Assembly: GCF_003367245.1 (NCBI RefSeq)
Contig: NZ_QRGR01000016.1
Coordinates: 1-64,000, forward strand
Length of the DNA: 64,000 nt
Direction of reading: 5' to 3'
Source of the DNA: Pontibacter diazotrophicus
Lineage (GTDB): Bacteria; Bacteroidota; Bacteroidia; Cytophagales; Hymenobacteraceae
Below, piece by piece: positions 1-8,403 of the stretch. How positions within the stretch are numbered: position 1 is the first letter of the stretch; every line of letters starts with the position of its first letter. The notes under the pieces were generated by a model. That model ran no database searches. It was not told the origin of the DNA and saw only the letters and a program-made list of their open reading frames with translations. Both the position numbers and the translations under genes were made by a program.

Positions 1-238
1 GGTCCACGCGCAGGCAGGCCTCCAGCCCCTTTTCCCTGTAGCACCGGAACCACTGCCCGACCGCGTGCCGCTCGTAGCCCACTTCTCTGGCTATCTGCCC
101 GTACTCCACTGCCTGCCCGCTCCTGTAAAGGTAGAAGGCCCGCAGCCTTGCCTGCGCCAGCGGGTGAGACTCTTTTCTGCCACGCCTCAGCAAATCCCCT
201 GCGCTTTCTCTGATGTATGTCTTAACTGCTCTTCCCAT
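1..238 (-). CDS. IS630-like transposase, N-terminal part (cut by window edge)
   Basis: Reading leftward from an ATG at 238 there is an open frame of 79 codons running off the window. It begins MGRAVKTYIRE and contains a helix-turn-helix-like stretch (SGQAVEYGQIAREVGY followed by QWFRCYREKGLEACL). This pattern of a winged HTH, a conserved W/Y-R-x-G-L-E-A motif and a basic N-terminus is typical of the DNA-binding N-terminus of IS630/Tc1-type transposases. The catalytic DDE domain would lie outside the window, so the family call rests on the HTH alone and intactness cannot be judged. Its 5' end points toward the SDR gene; the IS end should lie between about 240 and 317, where no inverted repeat could be defined. 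Confidence 0.6.
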   Translation of the reverse strand, partial: MGRAVKTYIRESAGDLLRRGRKESHPLAQARLRAFYLYRSGQAVEYGQIAREVGYERHAVGQWFRCYREKGLEACLRVD

Positions 239-317
239 ACAAAAAAAAAACAGAAAACAGCTATGGAAGGTTCTTTAGACTATTTGGTATTACCTCTGTA
301 CATTGAAAGGTATAGGA

Positions 318-1181
318 TCAAGAAACACCATAGGTTCTTTCTGGTTCCACTTCGTGTTTCAGATTCAGTTTAACTTTAGGATACTGCTTTAGGTTTTCTT
401 TGGCTTGTTTTCCTGTCGGACCACTTAGCAACAGGTTTGCCCCGTCTACAACATGTAAACCTCCTGTTATAAAAGAGGCTTCATCAGATGCCAGGAAAGC
501 ATAGAAGTTTGCCGCTTCCTCTGTTGTACCACGGCGGCCAAAGACAGTCGTCGTGCGCATCATGGTTTCTGCGTCTTCAGGAACAGCACCTACCTCCGCT
601 TGTGTCATCTCCGTGTTGATAGGCCCTGGGCATACCACATTTACCCGAACACCATTAGGGCCTTCCTCTACTGCCAGTGATTTCATAAACCCGTGAATCC
701 AGGCTTTGGAGCCAGCATAGGAAGCTGATTCCGGCAAGCCCTTCAGACCGGCTACTGAACCTGATGCAACAATACAACCTTGTGTCTTTCTGAGTTCAGG
801 AATAGCAGCCCGCGTAATATAAAACATACTACGGATGTTGGCTTCCAGAAGGAAATCAAACTTTTCATCTGAAAAATCAGCTACCGGATTAAACTCCGGC
901 ATAATGCCCGCATTGGAAATAAGAATATCAAGCTTGCCATATTTTTCAATAGTAGCCTTTATAGTTTCTTCCGCTTCATTCTTGTGCCCTATATTTTTGG
1001 TCAGTCCAAAAGCCTCAGTGCCGTAATCTTCCTGTATTTCTTTCACCACTTCGGCTACCGGGTCATCTGCTAAGCCTACCACTACTACTGTAGCCCCCTG
1101 GGAAGCAAGTTTTTTAGCAACGGCCTCGCCTATGCCCGTTGCACCACCTGTTACTATTGCTATTTTGTTTTTAAAATCCAT
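318..1181 (-). CDS. SDR family NAD(P)-dependent oxidoreductase
   Basis: A 287-residue classical short-chain dehydrogenase/reductase. The nucleotide-binding glycine motif TGGATGIG is at residues 11-18, NAG at 90-92, and the catalytic triad fits Ser142, Tyr155 and Lys159 (YAGSK), followed by the PG motif near 186. Such enzymes interconvert alcohols and ketones with NAD(P)H in the cytoplasm; the substrate cannot be told from sequence. The usual family end (VDGA) is followed by about 40 further residues, a longer C-terminal tail than most SDRs have. The gene lies alone between the transposase fragment and the receptor gene, which is on the same strand 149 bases upstream. Confidence 0.9.
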   Translation of the reverse strand: MDFKNKIAIVTGGATGIGEAVAKKLASQGATVVVVGLADDPVAEVVKEIQEDYGTEAFGLTKNIGHKNEAEETIKATIEKYGKLDILISNAGIMPEFNPVADFSDEKFDFLLEANIRSMFYITRAAIPELRKTQGCIVASGSVAGLKGLPESASYAGSKAWIHGFMKSLAVEEGPNGVRVNVVCPGPINTEMTQAEVGAVPEDAETMMRTTTVFGRRGTTEEAANFYAFLASDEASFITGGLHVVDGANLLLSGPTGKQAKENLKQYPKVKLNLKHEVEPERTYGVS

Positions 1182-1257
1182 ATCTTATTCTGTTTTAATT
1201 CTTTACTATAGTATTTGATACACAGAATCAATTGAGTTGGTTTTTTAAATTAAAGGC

Positions 1258-1293
1258 TTTCGCCAGGCAAATTTTAAAATCTGACTGGCGAAA
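1258..1293 (-). terminator. hairpin downstream of the first outer-membrane receptor gene
   Basis: TTTCGCCAG (1258-1266) pairs with CTGGCGAAA (1285-1293) around an A+T-rich loop that can itself pair. It lies just after the stop of the receptor gene at 1331. On the minus strand it is followed by a T-containing tract, so it may be a weak intrinsic terminator. Confidence 0.5.
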
Positions 1294-1330
1294 TCCTTTA
1301 GGAGCTAGCTTTATTTGTAAATAGCGCTTG

Positions 1331-3769
1331 TTAATTCCCGCCTGTTCTGTTCAGTTCATCCAGGTTTACATTACGCTTCTTAGACTGGAAAGCAGTGCCT
1401 TTGTTGAAGCGGTAGCGCAGGTTAAGGCGTACGCTACGCGCGCCATGGTATTGCTCTATGGCGTTGATGTTGCCATTCAGGTTTGCTTCCACGTTCATTA
1501 CCCGGCCTTTGAAAATGTCTGTCACGTTCAGGGTCATGGTTAGTTTGTCGTTCAGGAAGTCGCGCTTCAGGCCGGCATCTACCCACATCTGGTCTTCTAT
1601 GCTGTAGAGGCCGTATACTGCCGGGCTTTGGTAGCCGCCATTTATTTCGAGGCGCAGGCCGTAGGGTAGCATCACGTTGTGGTTTGTCTGTGCAATCACC
1701 GTTACCTTGTCATTCACAATGATCTGGTCACCATTTAAGTTTGTGAACTCCCGGTACATGGTCATAAGGTTGTTGCTGAATTCCCATTTGTTTGAGACAC
1801 GCACCGGAACCACCAGTGTAGCTGTTGCGCTCTTCAGGTTCTTTACATTTTGCTGCTTAAACACGGTCGTATTGTCTTCCGGGTTCTGGGTTGGCACTTC
1901 TGCTATAAAGTTCTGCGTTTCAGCATATCCCAGAACAAGGTTATAAGTCTGCTTCAGGGTCTGTGTTACCTCATAAGAATTCACGTACTGCGGCTTCAGT
2001 TCAGGGTTGCCTTGTGCCGAGGTGAAAGGGTCCAGGAAAAAGATGAACGGGTTCAGGTGCTGATAATTAGGTCTATTAATGCGGCGGCTGTACTTATAGC
2101 CAATCTGGTAGTTGTCGCTTACTTTTTGCTGCACAAACAGGCTCGGGAACAGGTCTAAATAACTGCGGTCTGTTTTCTGGTTTTTTGTGAGTGAGTTGCC
2201 GCTTGACTCCGTTTGCTCTGCCCGCAGACCACCCTGTACCGTCCATTTCTTGCCCAACGAGGCCGACACATTAGCATAAGCCGCGTAGATGTCTTCTTTA
2301 TAGATAAAGTGGTTGCTGCGGTTAGGGTCCGGAACCTGCCTTCCGTCTGATGTTTCGTAGAAGCGCAATTCATTGTTGGAGGTTACGTGGCTGGCCTTTG
2401 CACCTAACTCCAGCTTTGTCGTTTTGCCTAACAATTTTGCAAAGTCCACTTTGGCGGAGTAGATGTCGTAGCTGGTAGGGTTCTCGCTCAATAACAGCTC
2501 CAGCGTTTGCTCTGTTGGAGTGCTCAGGGGCATGTAGTTGTTTCGGAACGAAGCATCGTCCCGGCTGGTGATGTGTACATAATCCAGGTCGGCGGAGAGG
2601 GTAGTGCCAAGGGTGTCTAGTTTGCCGAGGTAGTGCAGGTTTAATGTTCCGTTTCCGTAGGTCTCATCGGAGCTGTTGAGAGAATGAATGAACAGGTCGT
2701 CTGCTGCATTGGCGTTCCGTAGGTAAGAGTCTGTCCGGAAGAGATTTTCGGTACTGTTAAAGTTTAGGTTTGCCATAGCCCCGATACTGTGCTGCGCGTT
2801 TAGGTCATAATCAGTGCCTATACGCAGGGAAGGCTGCAGACGCGCTACCTCTTCATAGCCTGTCTGGTCGAAAGTGCTTTTGCTGCCATCCTCGCTCATG
2901 AATACACGGTCCATTTTCGCGTCGCGGTAGCGCATGCTTTTGGCAAAATCCAGGCTTCCGAATGAATTCCACTTACCGCTTTTATGGCTCAGTTCAGTAC
3001 CGGCAGTATAAGAGCTCAGGTTGTTGTACTGGTAGCCGCCGTAAACACTGCCGTTCATAGCTGCCTGCTGGGGTTTTTTCAGGTTAATGTTAATAATGCC
3101 TGATGCACCTTCTGCATCATATTTAGAAGAAGGATTTGTAATAAGCTCCAGGTCTTTGATGTTCTCGGCGCTCATGCCTTGCAGCAGGTTCTGGAGTTCT
3201 TTTCCTGATAAAAAGGAGCGCTTGCCGTTCAGCATCACCTGCACACCTGCCTTGCCGTTCAGCTGCAGGTTACCGTCCTGGTCTATCCATACCCCCGGAG
3301 ACTGGGCCAGCACTTCGTAGGCGGTGCTGCCGCTTGCCATAGCGGTGCCTTCCACGCTCACCACCATTTTATCCGGATGTGTTGTTACGGTAGGGCGCAT
3401 AGTTTGCACCTGCACTTCGGTCAGCGTCTGAGCATCACTTTTTACCTGAAGTTTACCAAAGTCTTTGGAAAATCCTGTGCCCGTCACTTCAAAAGGTTCC
3501 GTTTGTGTCTCTGCATAACCCAGTGCACTTATTTTGAGCTGGTATTTACCGGCAGCCGGAGTATTAATCTGGAAACGGCCTTCCATGTCGGCAATGGCGC
3601 CTGTTACTACTTTGGCGGTGGAGGCATCCAGTACAGCTACATTTACAAAACCAACAGGCTGCTCTTTTTCGTCTAATACGGTGCCGGACAAAGTGCCATC
3701 TGACTGGGCAAGAAGAGGGCTACTACAGAAGAGTAGTAGCATGGAGAGTAATGTGAAGAGATTTTTCAT
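1331..3769 (-). CDS. TonB-dependent-receptor-like outer membrane beta-barrel protein
   Basis: An 812-residue precursor with a signal peptide (MKNLFTLLSMLLLFCSSPLLAQ). The N-terminal carboxypeptidase-regulatory-like domain (residues about 25-105) is followed by a plug-like domain (about 120-230, with INGKRSFLSG-type and NPSSKYDAEGASGIININL motifs), then a long beta-barrel rich in aromatic/polar alternation (outer membrane beta-barrel family 3). Proteins of this family sit in the outer membrane; most have no known ligand and no SusD partner is next to this one. A second, related receptor lies at 5.5-8.0 kb. A palindrome overlaps its likely promoter (3806-3842), suggesting repressor control. Start chosen at the ATG directly before the signal peptide. 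Confidence 0.9.
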   Translation of the reverse strand: MKNLFTLLSMLLLFCSSPLLAQSDGTLSGTVLDEKEQPVGFVNVAVLDASTAKVVTGAIADMEGRFQINTPAAGKYQLKISALGYAETQTEPFEVTGTGFSKDFGKLQVKSDAQTLTEVQVQTMRPTVTTHPDKMVVSVEGTAMASGSTAYEVLAQSPGVWIDQDGNLQLNGKAGVQVMLNGKRSFLSGKELQNLLQGMSAENIKDLELITNPSSKYDAEGASGIININLKKPQQAAMNGSVYGGYQYNNLSSYTAGTELSHKSGKWNSFGSLDFAKSMRYRDAKMDRVFMSEDGSKSTFDQTGYEEVARLQPSLRIGTDYDLNAQHSIGAMANLNFNSTENLFRTDSYLRNANAADDLFIHSLNSSDETYGNGTLNLHYLGKLDTLGTTLSADLDYVHITSRDDASFRNNYMPLSTPTEQTLELLLSENPTSYDIYSAKVDFAKLLGKTTKLELGAKASHVTSNNELRFYETSDGRQVPDPNRSNHFIYKEDIYAAYANVSASLGKKWTVQGGLRAEQTESSGNSLTKNQKTDRSYLDLFPSLFVQQKVSDNYQIGYKYSRRINRPNYQHLNPFIFFLDPFTSAQGNPELKPQYVNSYEVTQTLKQTYNLVLGYAETQNFIAEVPTQNPEDNTTVFKQQNVKNLKSATATLVVPVRVSNKWEFSNNLMTMYREFTNLNGDQIIVNDKVTVIAQTNHNVMLPYGLRLEINGGYQSPAVYGLYSIEDQMWVDAGLKRDFLNDKLTMTLNVTDIFKGRVMNVEANLNGNINAIEQYHGARSVRLNLRYRFNKGTAFQSKKRNVNLDELNRTGGN

Positions 3770-3805
3770 AGGTTTATTTTGTTTCGCGTTGTTGTATTGA
3801 TGTCA

Positions 3806-3842
3806 CAAAGATGGTACATAGTACTTTGTATAGCAAGGTACT
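3806..3842 (-). promoter_or_regulatory. promoter with overlapping 23-bp palindromic operator
   Basis: On the minus strand a TTG (3836-3834) is followed after 20 bases by CATCTTTG (3813-3806), one mismatch from the Bacteroidota -7 consensus TAnnTTTG. A palindrome of 23 bp (3820-3842, AGTACyTTG at one end and CAArGTACT at the other) covers the -33 region. This position suits a repressor of the receptor gene starting at 3769. The regulator is unknown; PadR- or GntR-like proteins use such sites (inference). Confidence 0.5.
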
Positions 3843-4484
3843 GTTAGTTTTGTTTTGTGACTTTTAGACGAATAGCTGTTTTTATTCTACCAACGCTGAT
3901 GGCAAGTAGGTGAGGAGGGGTTATGAAGGGGAGGATTGTAAAGAGGCTGAACCGCAACAGACGCTGACATACTCTTCCCAATCTGAAGTGTAAATTGCTT
4001 CAGTATTGGCTAAACATCAATGGTGCAGCGGGTATGCTTTTACTGTTGAAAAGTGAAAATAGAACTAACTATCACGTTCTGCGACAAGACTGTATTCGCT
4101 AACGGCGCGCATGCAGGTAGGGGAGGAATCTCAGTATAGATGGCTACTATTGCTGCAAGCTGCATTACCAGCCTTATTAATGCTGACACGGGAGGATGGT
4201 ACTTATACGCAGGACATACTCATCTTTTAGATAGTTACATATTCATTTGCGTACTACCTAGGTGTGCCCCTTAGCAACATTTTAGTTGAGGCTGCTGGTT
4301 TTTTAGAGCAAAAGAATACATGCCTTTGTATTTGCACAAAGAGATAAACCAATGGAGGAACCTCAAGACGGAGAGCCTCCATTGGTTTGAAAAATATTAA
4401 AAGCTACTTAAATCCTGAAAATTACTTAGGCAGCTGTTCAGAAGTAGAAGTTTTTATCCAGTTATTTCTAAAACAAAAAGCTTC
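3843..4484. other. intergenic region, no gene recognised
   Basis: About 640 bases with no convincing reading frame on either strand. The only structure noted is the hairpin at 4346-4388. Confidence 0.5.
4346..4388 (-). terminator. hairpin, probable terminator of the glycogen-binding-like gene
   Basis: AAACCAATGGAGG (4346-4358) pairs perfectly with CCTCCATTGGTTT (4376-4388) across a 17-base loop. It lies about 100 bases past the stop of the minus-strand gene ending at 4485. The T tract after the stem is short. Confidence 0.45.
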
Positions 4485-4775
4485 TTAAAGAACAATGACG
4501 CTGTTACTGCTACCGAATTCGTTGGGCTTCTGTTCGTCTGCCTCAGGCTCATTCATCCACTCACTCTGGTTCACCCGATATCTGAATTCATGCTGGGTAT
4601 TTTTTGGAAGGGAAGCATCATAGGTGAAAGTGCCTCCTTTTTTCTTGCTCATGACCGCCGGGTTTTCCCAGTCATTATTCAAACCTAAGATTTCTACCAT
4701 TTCGGCATTCTCAGGGGTTACCGTGAATTTGACCTTGCAAAGGCCTTTTGTTTTAAGGTATGTCTTCTGTATCAT
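4485..4775 (-). CDS. isoamylase early-set (glycogen-binding-like) domain protein
   Basis: A 96-residue protein consisting of one immunoglobulin-like E-set domain of the CBM48/AMPK-beta type. The pattern VKFTV-(x)-EILGLNNDWENP, then GTFTYDASLP, then HEFRYRVN-x-EW is the recognisable glycogen-binding-module signature, with the W residues that usually stack on sugar rings (W36, W73). No catalytic domain is attached. Such stand-alone domains are widespread in Bacteroidota and have no assigned function. It lacks a signal peptide, so it should be cytoplasmic. It is a single gene between non-coding stretches. Confidence 0.75.
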   Translation of the reverse strand: MIQKTYLKTKGLCKVKFTVTPENAEMVEILGLNNDWENPAVMSKKKGGTFTYDASLPKNTQHEFRYRVNQSEWMNEPEADEQKPNEFGSSNSVIVL

Positions 4776-4977
4776 CTTTTAAATTTTATATGGGAAACCA
4801 AATATATGCTTTAATGCGAATAATAAAAATAGGTAACCCAATAAATGATAAAAAGTCAATTGTCTATAAATCAGTACTTCCCTTACTTGTAATGGTAAAT
4901 TGTAAATGAATGACTAAGTGTAGCTGAGCTTGCTAATGCTAGAAGCCTCTGTTATTATTAAATTTTTGTGAACCTGC

Positions 4978-5430
4978 TCATGATGTCTTATCCAGCTTCT
5001 GCAAACTCACCGAATTGATGCAATACCTCAATCCCGTTGGCTCCGGACCGTCATGAAAGACATGGCCCAGATGACAGTCACATACATTGCACATCACCTC
5101 CATTCTATTCATCCCATGGCTGTTGTCAAATGCGTACTTTATGGCGCCTTTGGTTATGGGCTGTGTAAAGCTGGGCCACCCGGAAATGGCATGGTACTTT
5201 TCATTTGAATCGAATAAGAGGCTTCCACAGCCAATACAGGCGTAAACTCCTGGTTCGTAGTTGCGGCAATAGGCATTTTTGTAAGGCCGTTCCGTTCCCT
5301 TTTGCCTTGCTACCTGATACTGCTCCGGCGTAAGCTGCTGCTGCCATTCTTCCTCTGTTTTCTCTACTCTTCTATTGGGCTCAGGATTGCTGTATTTGGC
5401 AAATTTTATGACGTCTATCCATCGTAGCAT
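4978..5430 (-). CDS. msrB: peptide-methionine (R)-S-oxide reductase MsrB
   Basis: A 150-residue MsrB. It reduces the R-epimer of methionine sulfoxide in proteins. The zinc-site cysteines are present as C65-x2-C68 (CIGCGS) and C114-x2-C117 (CNVC), the substrate motif GWPSF is at 84-88, and the catalytic Cys137 is in RYCINS. An additional Cys119 follows the second pair (CDCHLGHVF). No signal peptide, so cytoplasmic. The first 20 residues precede the conserved domain and could be a slightly overlong start, but no better ATG is close. It lies downstream of the second receptor gene on the same strand. Confidence 0.95.
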   Translation of the reverse strand: MLRWIDVIKFAKYSNPEPNRRVEKTEEEWQQQLTPEQYQVARQKGTERPYKNAYCRNYEPGVYACIGCGSLLFDSNEKYHAISGWPSFTQPITKGAIKYAFDNSHGMNRMEVMCNVCDCHLGHVFHDGPEPTGLRYCINSVSLQKLDKTS

Positions 5431-5539
5431 GATGCGTTATTGCTGAATTTTCTACAAAACGTGGGAGCGCAGGAATAGTTTTCATACTGAAACCAAGTGG
5501 GTGGTCTAACTCTCTGAATCGTACCTGAAAGAAAAGTTC

Positions 5540-7969
5540 TTATCGCCCGGCCTTATCGTCGTTGCTTATCTTTTTGCTTCTCCTGCCGCCACCTTCGCTC
5601 ATTTGCCCAAATCGCCACTCAAATGATAGTCTTGCAGAGCGGTTCACGTAGAAGGAGCGCGCTTCTGACTCAAAATTAGGACCGGAACGTTCTGATGTTT
5701 GGGTAATACCACGGGTTAAAGGATTGTTTACGGCCAAAGTTACGCTGGCTTTGTTATCCCAGAACTCTTTCTTGGCAGAAACACCATGCCAGTAGTAGCC
5801 GGTGCTGGTACCTTGCAAACTAATCCAGCCGGTACCAACACTGCCGAAGGCTTGCAGCGAATAGTTCTTAGGCAACTTATAGGTGCTGTTCATATTAAAA
5901 TTCAGGACAAATCCATCATTTTGCATATTCAGGCCGGGGCTGCTCAGGTCCACATAACGCAGGTCTGCACCGCTGTTCAGGTTCCAGTTTTTTAACAGTT
6001 GGCCAGACACGTTTACATTTACACCATAGTTCTTTCGCTTTGCAATGTTCTGTGGCATACTGAGCGATACGCCATATGCATTCACTGTGGAGAGGTATTC
6101 AATCGCATTGTCGGTATAGCGCCAGTACAGCGCTGTGTTTACTGAAAGGCCTTTGTCAGTATTCAGGTTATGGGCCAGTTCAACCGCATGGTTCAGCTCA
6201 GGGTCCAGGTAAGGATTACCTGTACTAAGATTTAGCGTGTCGCTGGCATTTACCCAGGGGTTCAGGTACCAGATGAGCGGGCGCTGGATCCGCTGTGTAT
6301 AGCTCAGCTTATAGGTCTGGTTTTTAAAGCCTTTCGAAAGAGTGATGCTCGGAATCAGGTTCGTATACTGGTTCGATAGTTTGGTTTTGGTTGTGATGAA
6401 ATCTCCCTCAATGTCTGTTTGTTCGAGCCGCACGCCTGCGTTCAGGCCCCATTTGCGCTTATTGTTCAGGCGCATAGAGGCATAGCCCGAGTAAACCCGC
6501 TGCATGTAATCAAAATCATTTGACTGGGCCGGGTCAGGAACCAGGGGGCTGTTGCCGTCCAGGGACTGCTCTACGCGGAACTCGCTGCCAATATCGCGCA
6601 GAATAGCCTTCACACCAACTTCCAGCTTTATGCTGGTGGTATCGCGGCGGCTGAGTATTTCCAAAGGGTGAACATAGTCGGTTTGCACAGTATATTCTTT
6701 GTTTCGGCTATAATTGGCGCTGTGCTGCCTGAAAGTGATTTCATCGGCACCAGAGTAGGTTTCAGTATCATAGAAATAATTGTCCGGCATCCGGCTGAAC
6801 TGCGTGAGCAGCGAAAACTCCTGCTCCGGTTTCTTAAAGGTCTTGGTATAGCCTAAGTCAAGCTGGCCATTGCCATAAGGGTTCCGGAAGTCACGTTCGT
6901 TCCGGAAGGCCAGCAATTCATTTCCTCCTGCATCCGTCAGCCGATTCCTCACGGTGCTGTTGTTCGGGAAGTTACCTCCCCACACATTGGCTGAAAAGTT
7001 GATGCGGCTTGTAGAGTCGGGATCATAGTCAATACTCATCTCGCCATAACCGCCTGTACCGGTATTATCACCGTTGTCTTGTTGTGTTAAGATGCTAACC
7101 GGTACCCTGTCTACAAGTGTAGTTCGCACCAGGTTGTTCTCCCATACATTCCGGTACTGGTACCCATTGGCCGATAGTGATATGCCGATTTTGTTTTTCC
7201 TGTAGTTCAGGCTGGTACCAAGTCCCCGGTTAAAGTTGCCCAGGGTAGCGTTCGTAGAACCGTTTAGTCCCTGCAGTCCTTTCTTGGTGATGATGTTGAT
7301 CACGCCGGCCGAACCTTCCGCATCATACTTCGCTCCGGGGCTCGTAATCACTTCAATGGATTTGATCACGTTGGCGGGCATTTGCCGCAAGGCGTCGGCC
7401 AAGTTGCGTGCCATCATAGCCGATGGTTTGCCATTTATCAGCACCCTGATATTGCTGTTTCCCCGCATCTGCACATTACCGTCCAGGTCTACGTTCAATG
7501 TCGGAACTTTGCGCAGCACATCTGCAGCGGTACCACCTGCGTTGGAGGCATCTTTTTCGGCATTGTATACCAGGCGGTCGCCTTTGTCTTCTACTAAAGC
7601 TTTCATGCCGGTTACTTCCACTGCTGCGAGCATTTTACTGTCAGTGCCCAACTGTATGGTACCTAAAGTTAAAGTGGGTTGAGCGGCGGTAAGCTTCACG
7701 GGTATGGTTTTGGTTTTGTACCCGATGTATGTCAGTACCAGTGTAAAATCTCCCAGTGGCAGGTTAGAAAGTTCAAATGTTCCCTTATCATCTGCGGCGG
7801 CACCGCTGATTAGTTTTTCCCCGCTTTTGAGTACTGCGTTCGCGTACGGAACCGGTTGTGAGGTCAGAGAATCCGTCATGGTGCCACTCAGTTTTCCTGG
7901 ATTAGCGGACTGGGCCATTGCACTGCCAGCGCATAGTAGTAGCAGTAATAAGGTAAAGACATTTTTCAT
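5540..7969 (-). CDS. TonB-dependent-receptor-like outer membrane beta-barrel protein
   Basis: An 809-residue precursor: signal peptide (MKNVFTLLLLLLCAGSAMAQ), carboxypeptidase-regulatory-like domain (about 26-110), plug-like domain (about 125-230, with VLINGKPSAM and SPGAKYDAEGSAGVINI motifs), and a C-terminal beta-barrel ending in a strand with SARLSFEWRFG followed by a basic tail. It has the same architecture as the receptor at 1.3-3.8 kb but is clearly a diverged paralog. The ligand is unknown. The region upstream of its start lacks the palindrome found before the first receptor, so the two are probably regulated differently. MsrB follows 109 bases downstream on the same strand. Confidence 0.9.
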   Translation of the reverse strand: MKNVFTLLLLLLCAGSAMAQSANPGKLSGTMTDSLTSQPVPYANAVLKSGEKLISGAAADDKGTFELSNLPLGDFTLVLTYIGYKTKTIPVKLTAAQPTLTLGTIQLGTDSKMLAAVEVTGMKALVEDKGDRLVYNAEKDASNAGGTAADVLRKVPTLNVDLDGNVQMRGNSNIRVLINGKPSAMMARNLADALRQMPANVIKSIEVITSPGAKYDAEGSAGVINIITKKGLQGLNGSTNATLGNFNRGLGTSLNYRKNKIGISLSANGYQYRNVWENNLVRTTLVDRVPVSILTQQDNGDNTGTGGYGEMSIDYDPDSTSRINFSANVWGGNFPNNSTVRNRLTDAGGNELLAFRNERDFRNPYGNGQLDLGYTKTFKKPEQEFSLLTQFSRMPDNYFYDTETYSGADEITFRQHSANYSRNKEYTVQTDYVHPLEILSRRDTTSIKLEVGVKAILRDIGSEFRVEQSLDGNSPLVPDPAQSNDFDYMQRVYSGYASMRLNNKRKWGLNAGVRLEQTDIEGDFITTKTKLSNQYTNLIPSITLSKGFKNQTYKLSYTQRIQRPLIWYLNPWVNASDTLNLSTGNPYLDPELNHAVELAHNLNTDKGLSVNTALYWRYTDNAIEYLSTVNAYGVSLSMPQNIAKRKNYGVNVNVSGQLLKNWNLNSGADLRYVDLSSPGLNMQNDGFVLNFNMNSTYKLPKNYSLQAFGSVGTGWISLQGTSTGYYWHGVSAKKEFWDNKASVTLAVNNPLTRGITQTSERSGPNFESEARSFYVNRSARLSFEWRFGQMSEGGGRRSKKISNDDKAGR

Positions 7970-8293
7970 AGTTTAGGATTGATAGTGATTAGAATGGTTA
8001 TGATCGTGCTTTGACTTTTTATAGAAGGGTAGTCACTGAGGGTTGTTGTGTTGGCGGCGTAAAAGGAAGATGTCGAAAAGTGAAGCAAATGCAGGGCTTT
8101 GTTTGTTTCATAACTAGTTCATTGCATGTGCCTGTTGATATATAAGGGACCAGTAACAGCTTATTAGAATGAAAGATGCAGGAATTTAATAAATGGTTGC
8201 TTTACTTGAAAAATTTTAACATTCATTTAACTTTTACCCATATAGTTAGAAAACACCAGCTTATACCTACCAGGCTGAGAAAAGGGGTAACAT
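7970..8293. other. intergenic region, no gene recognised
   Basis: About 320 bases between the receptor start and the terminator of the symporter gene. It should hold the receptor promoter, but no good TAnnTTTG box with a spaced TTG was found. Confidence 0.4.
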
Positions 8294-8347
8294 AAAAAGA
8301 GGTCGTTGAAAAGGAGACAGCCTTAGCTATCTCCTTTTCAACGACCT
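8294..8347 (-). terminator. intrinsic terminator of the AGCS symporter gene
   Basis: A perfect 18-bp stem (8300-8317 with 8330-8347) encloses a 12-base loop and on the minus strand is followed by CTCTTTTTATG. It lies 57 bases past the stop at 8404. Confidence 0.85.
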
Positions 8348-8403
8348 CCTAAGAATCTGGCTATGCGGTATGGCAGGCCAGGCTTAAAATGCGTTCTCTT
8401 TAC

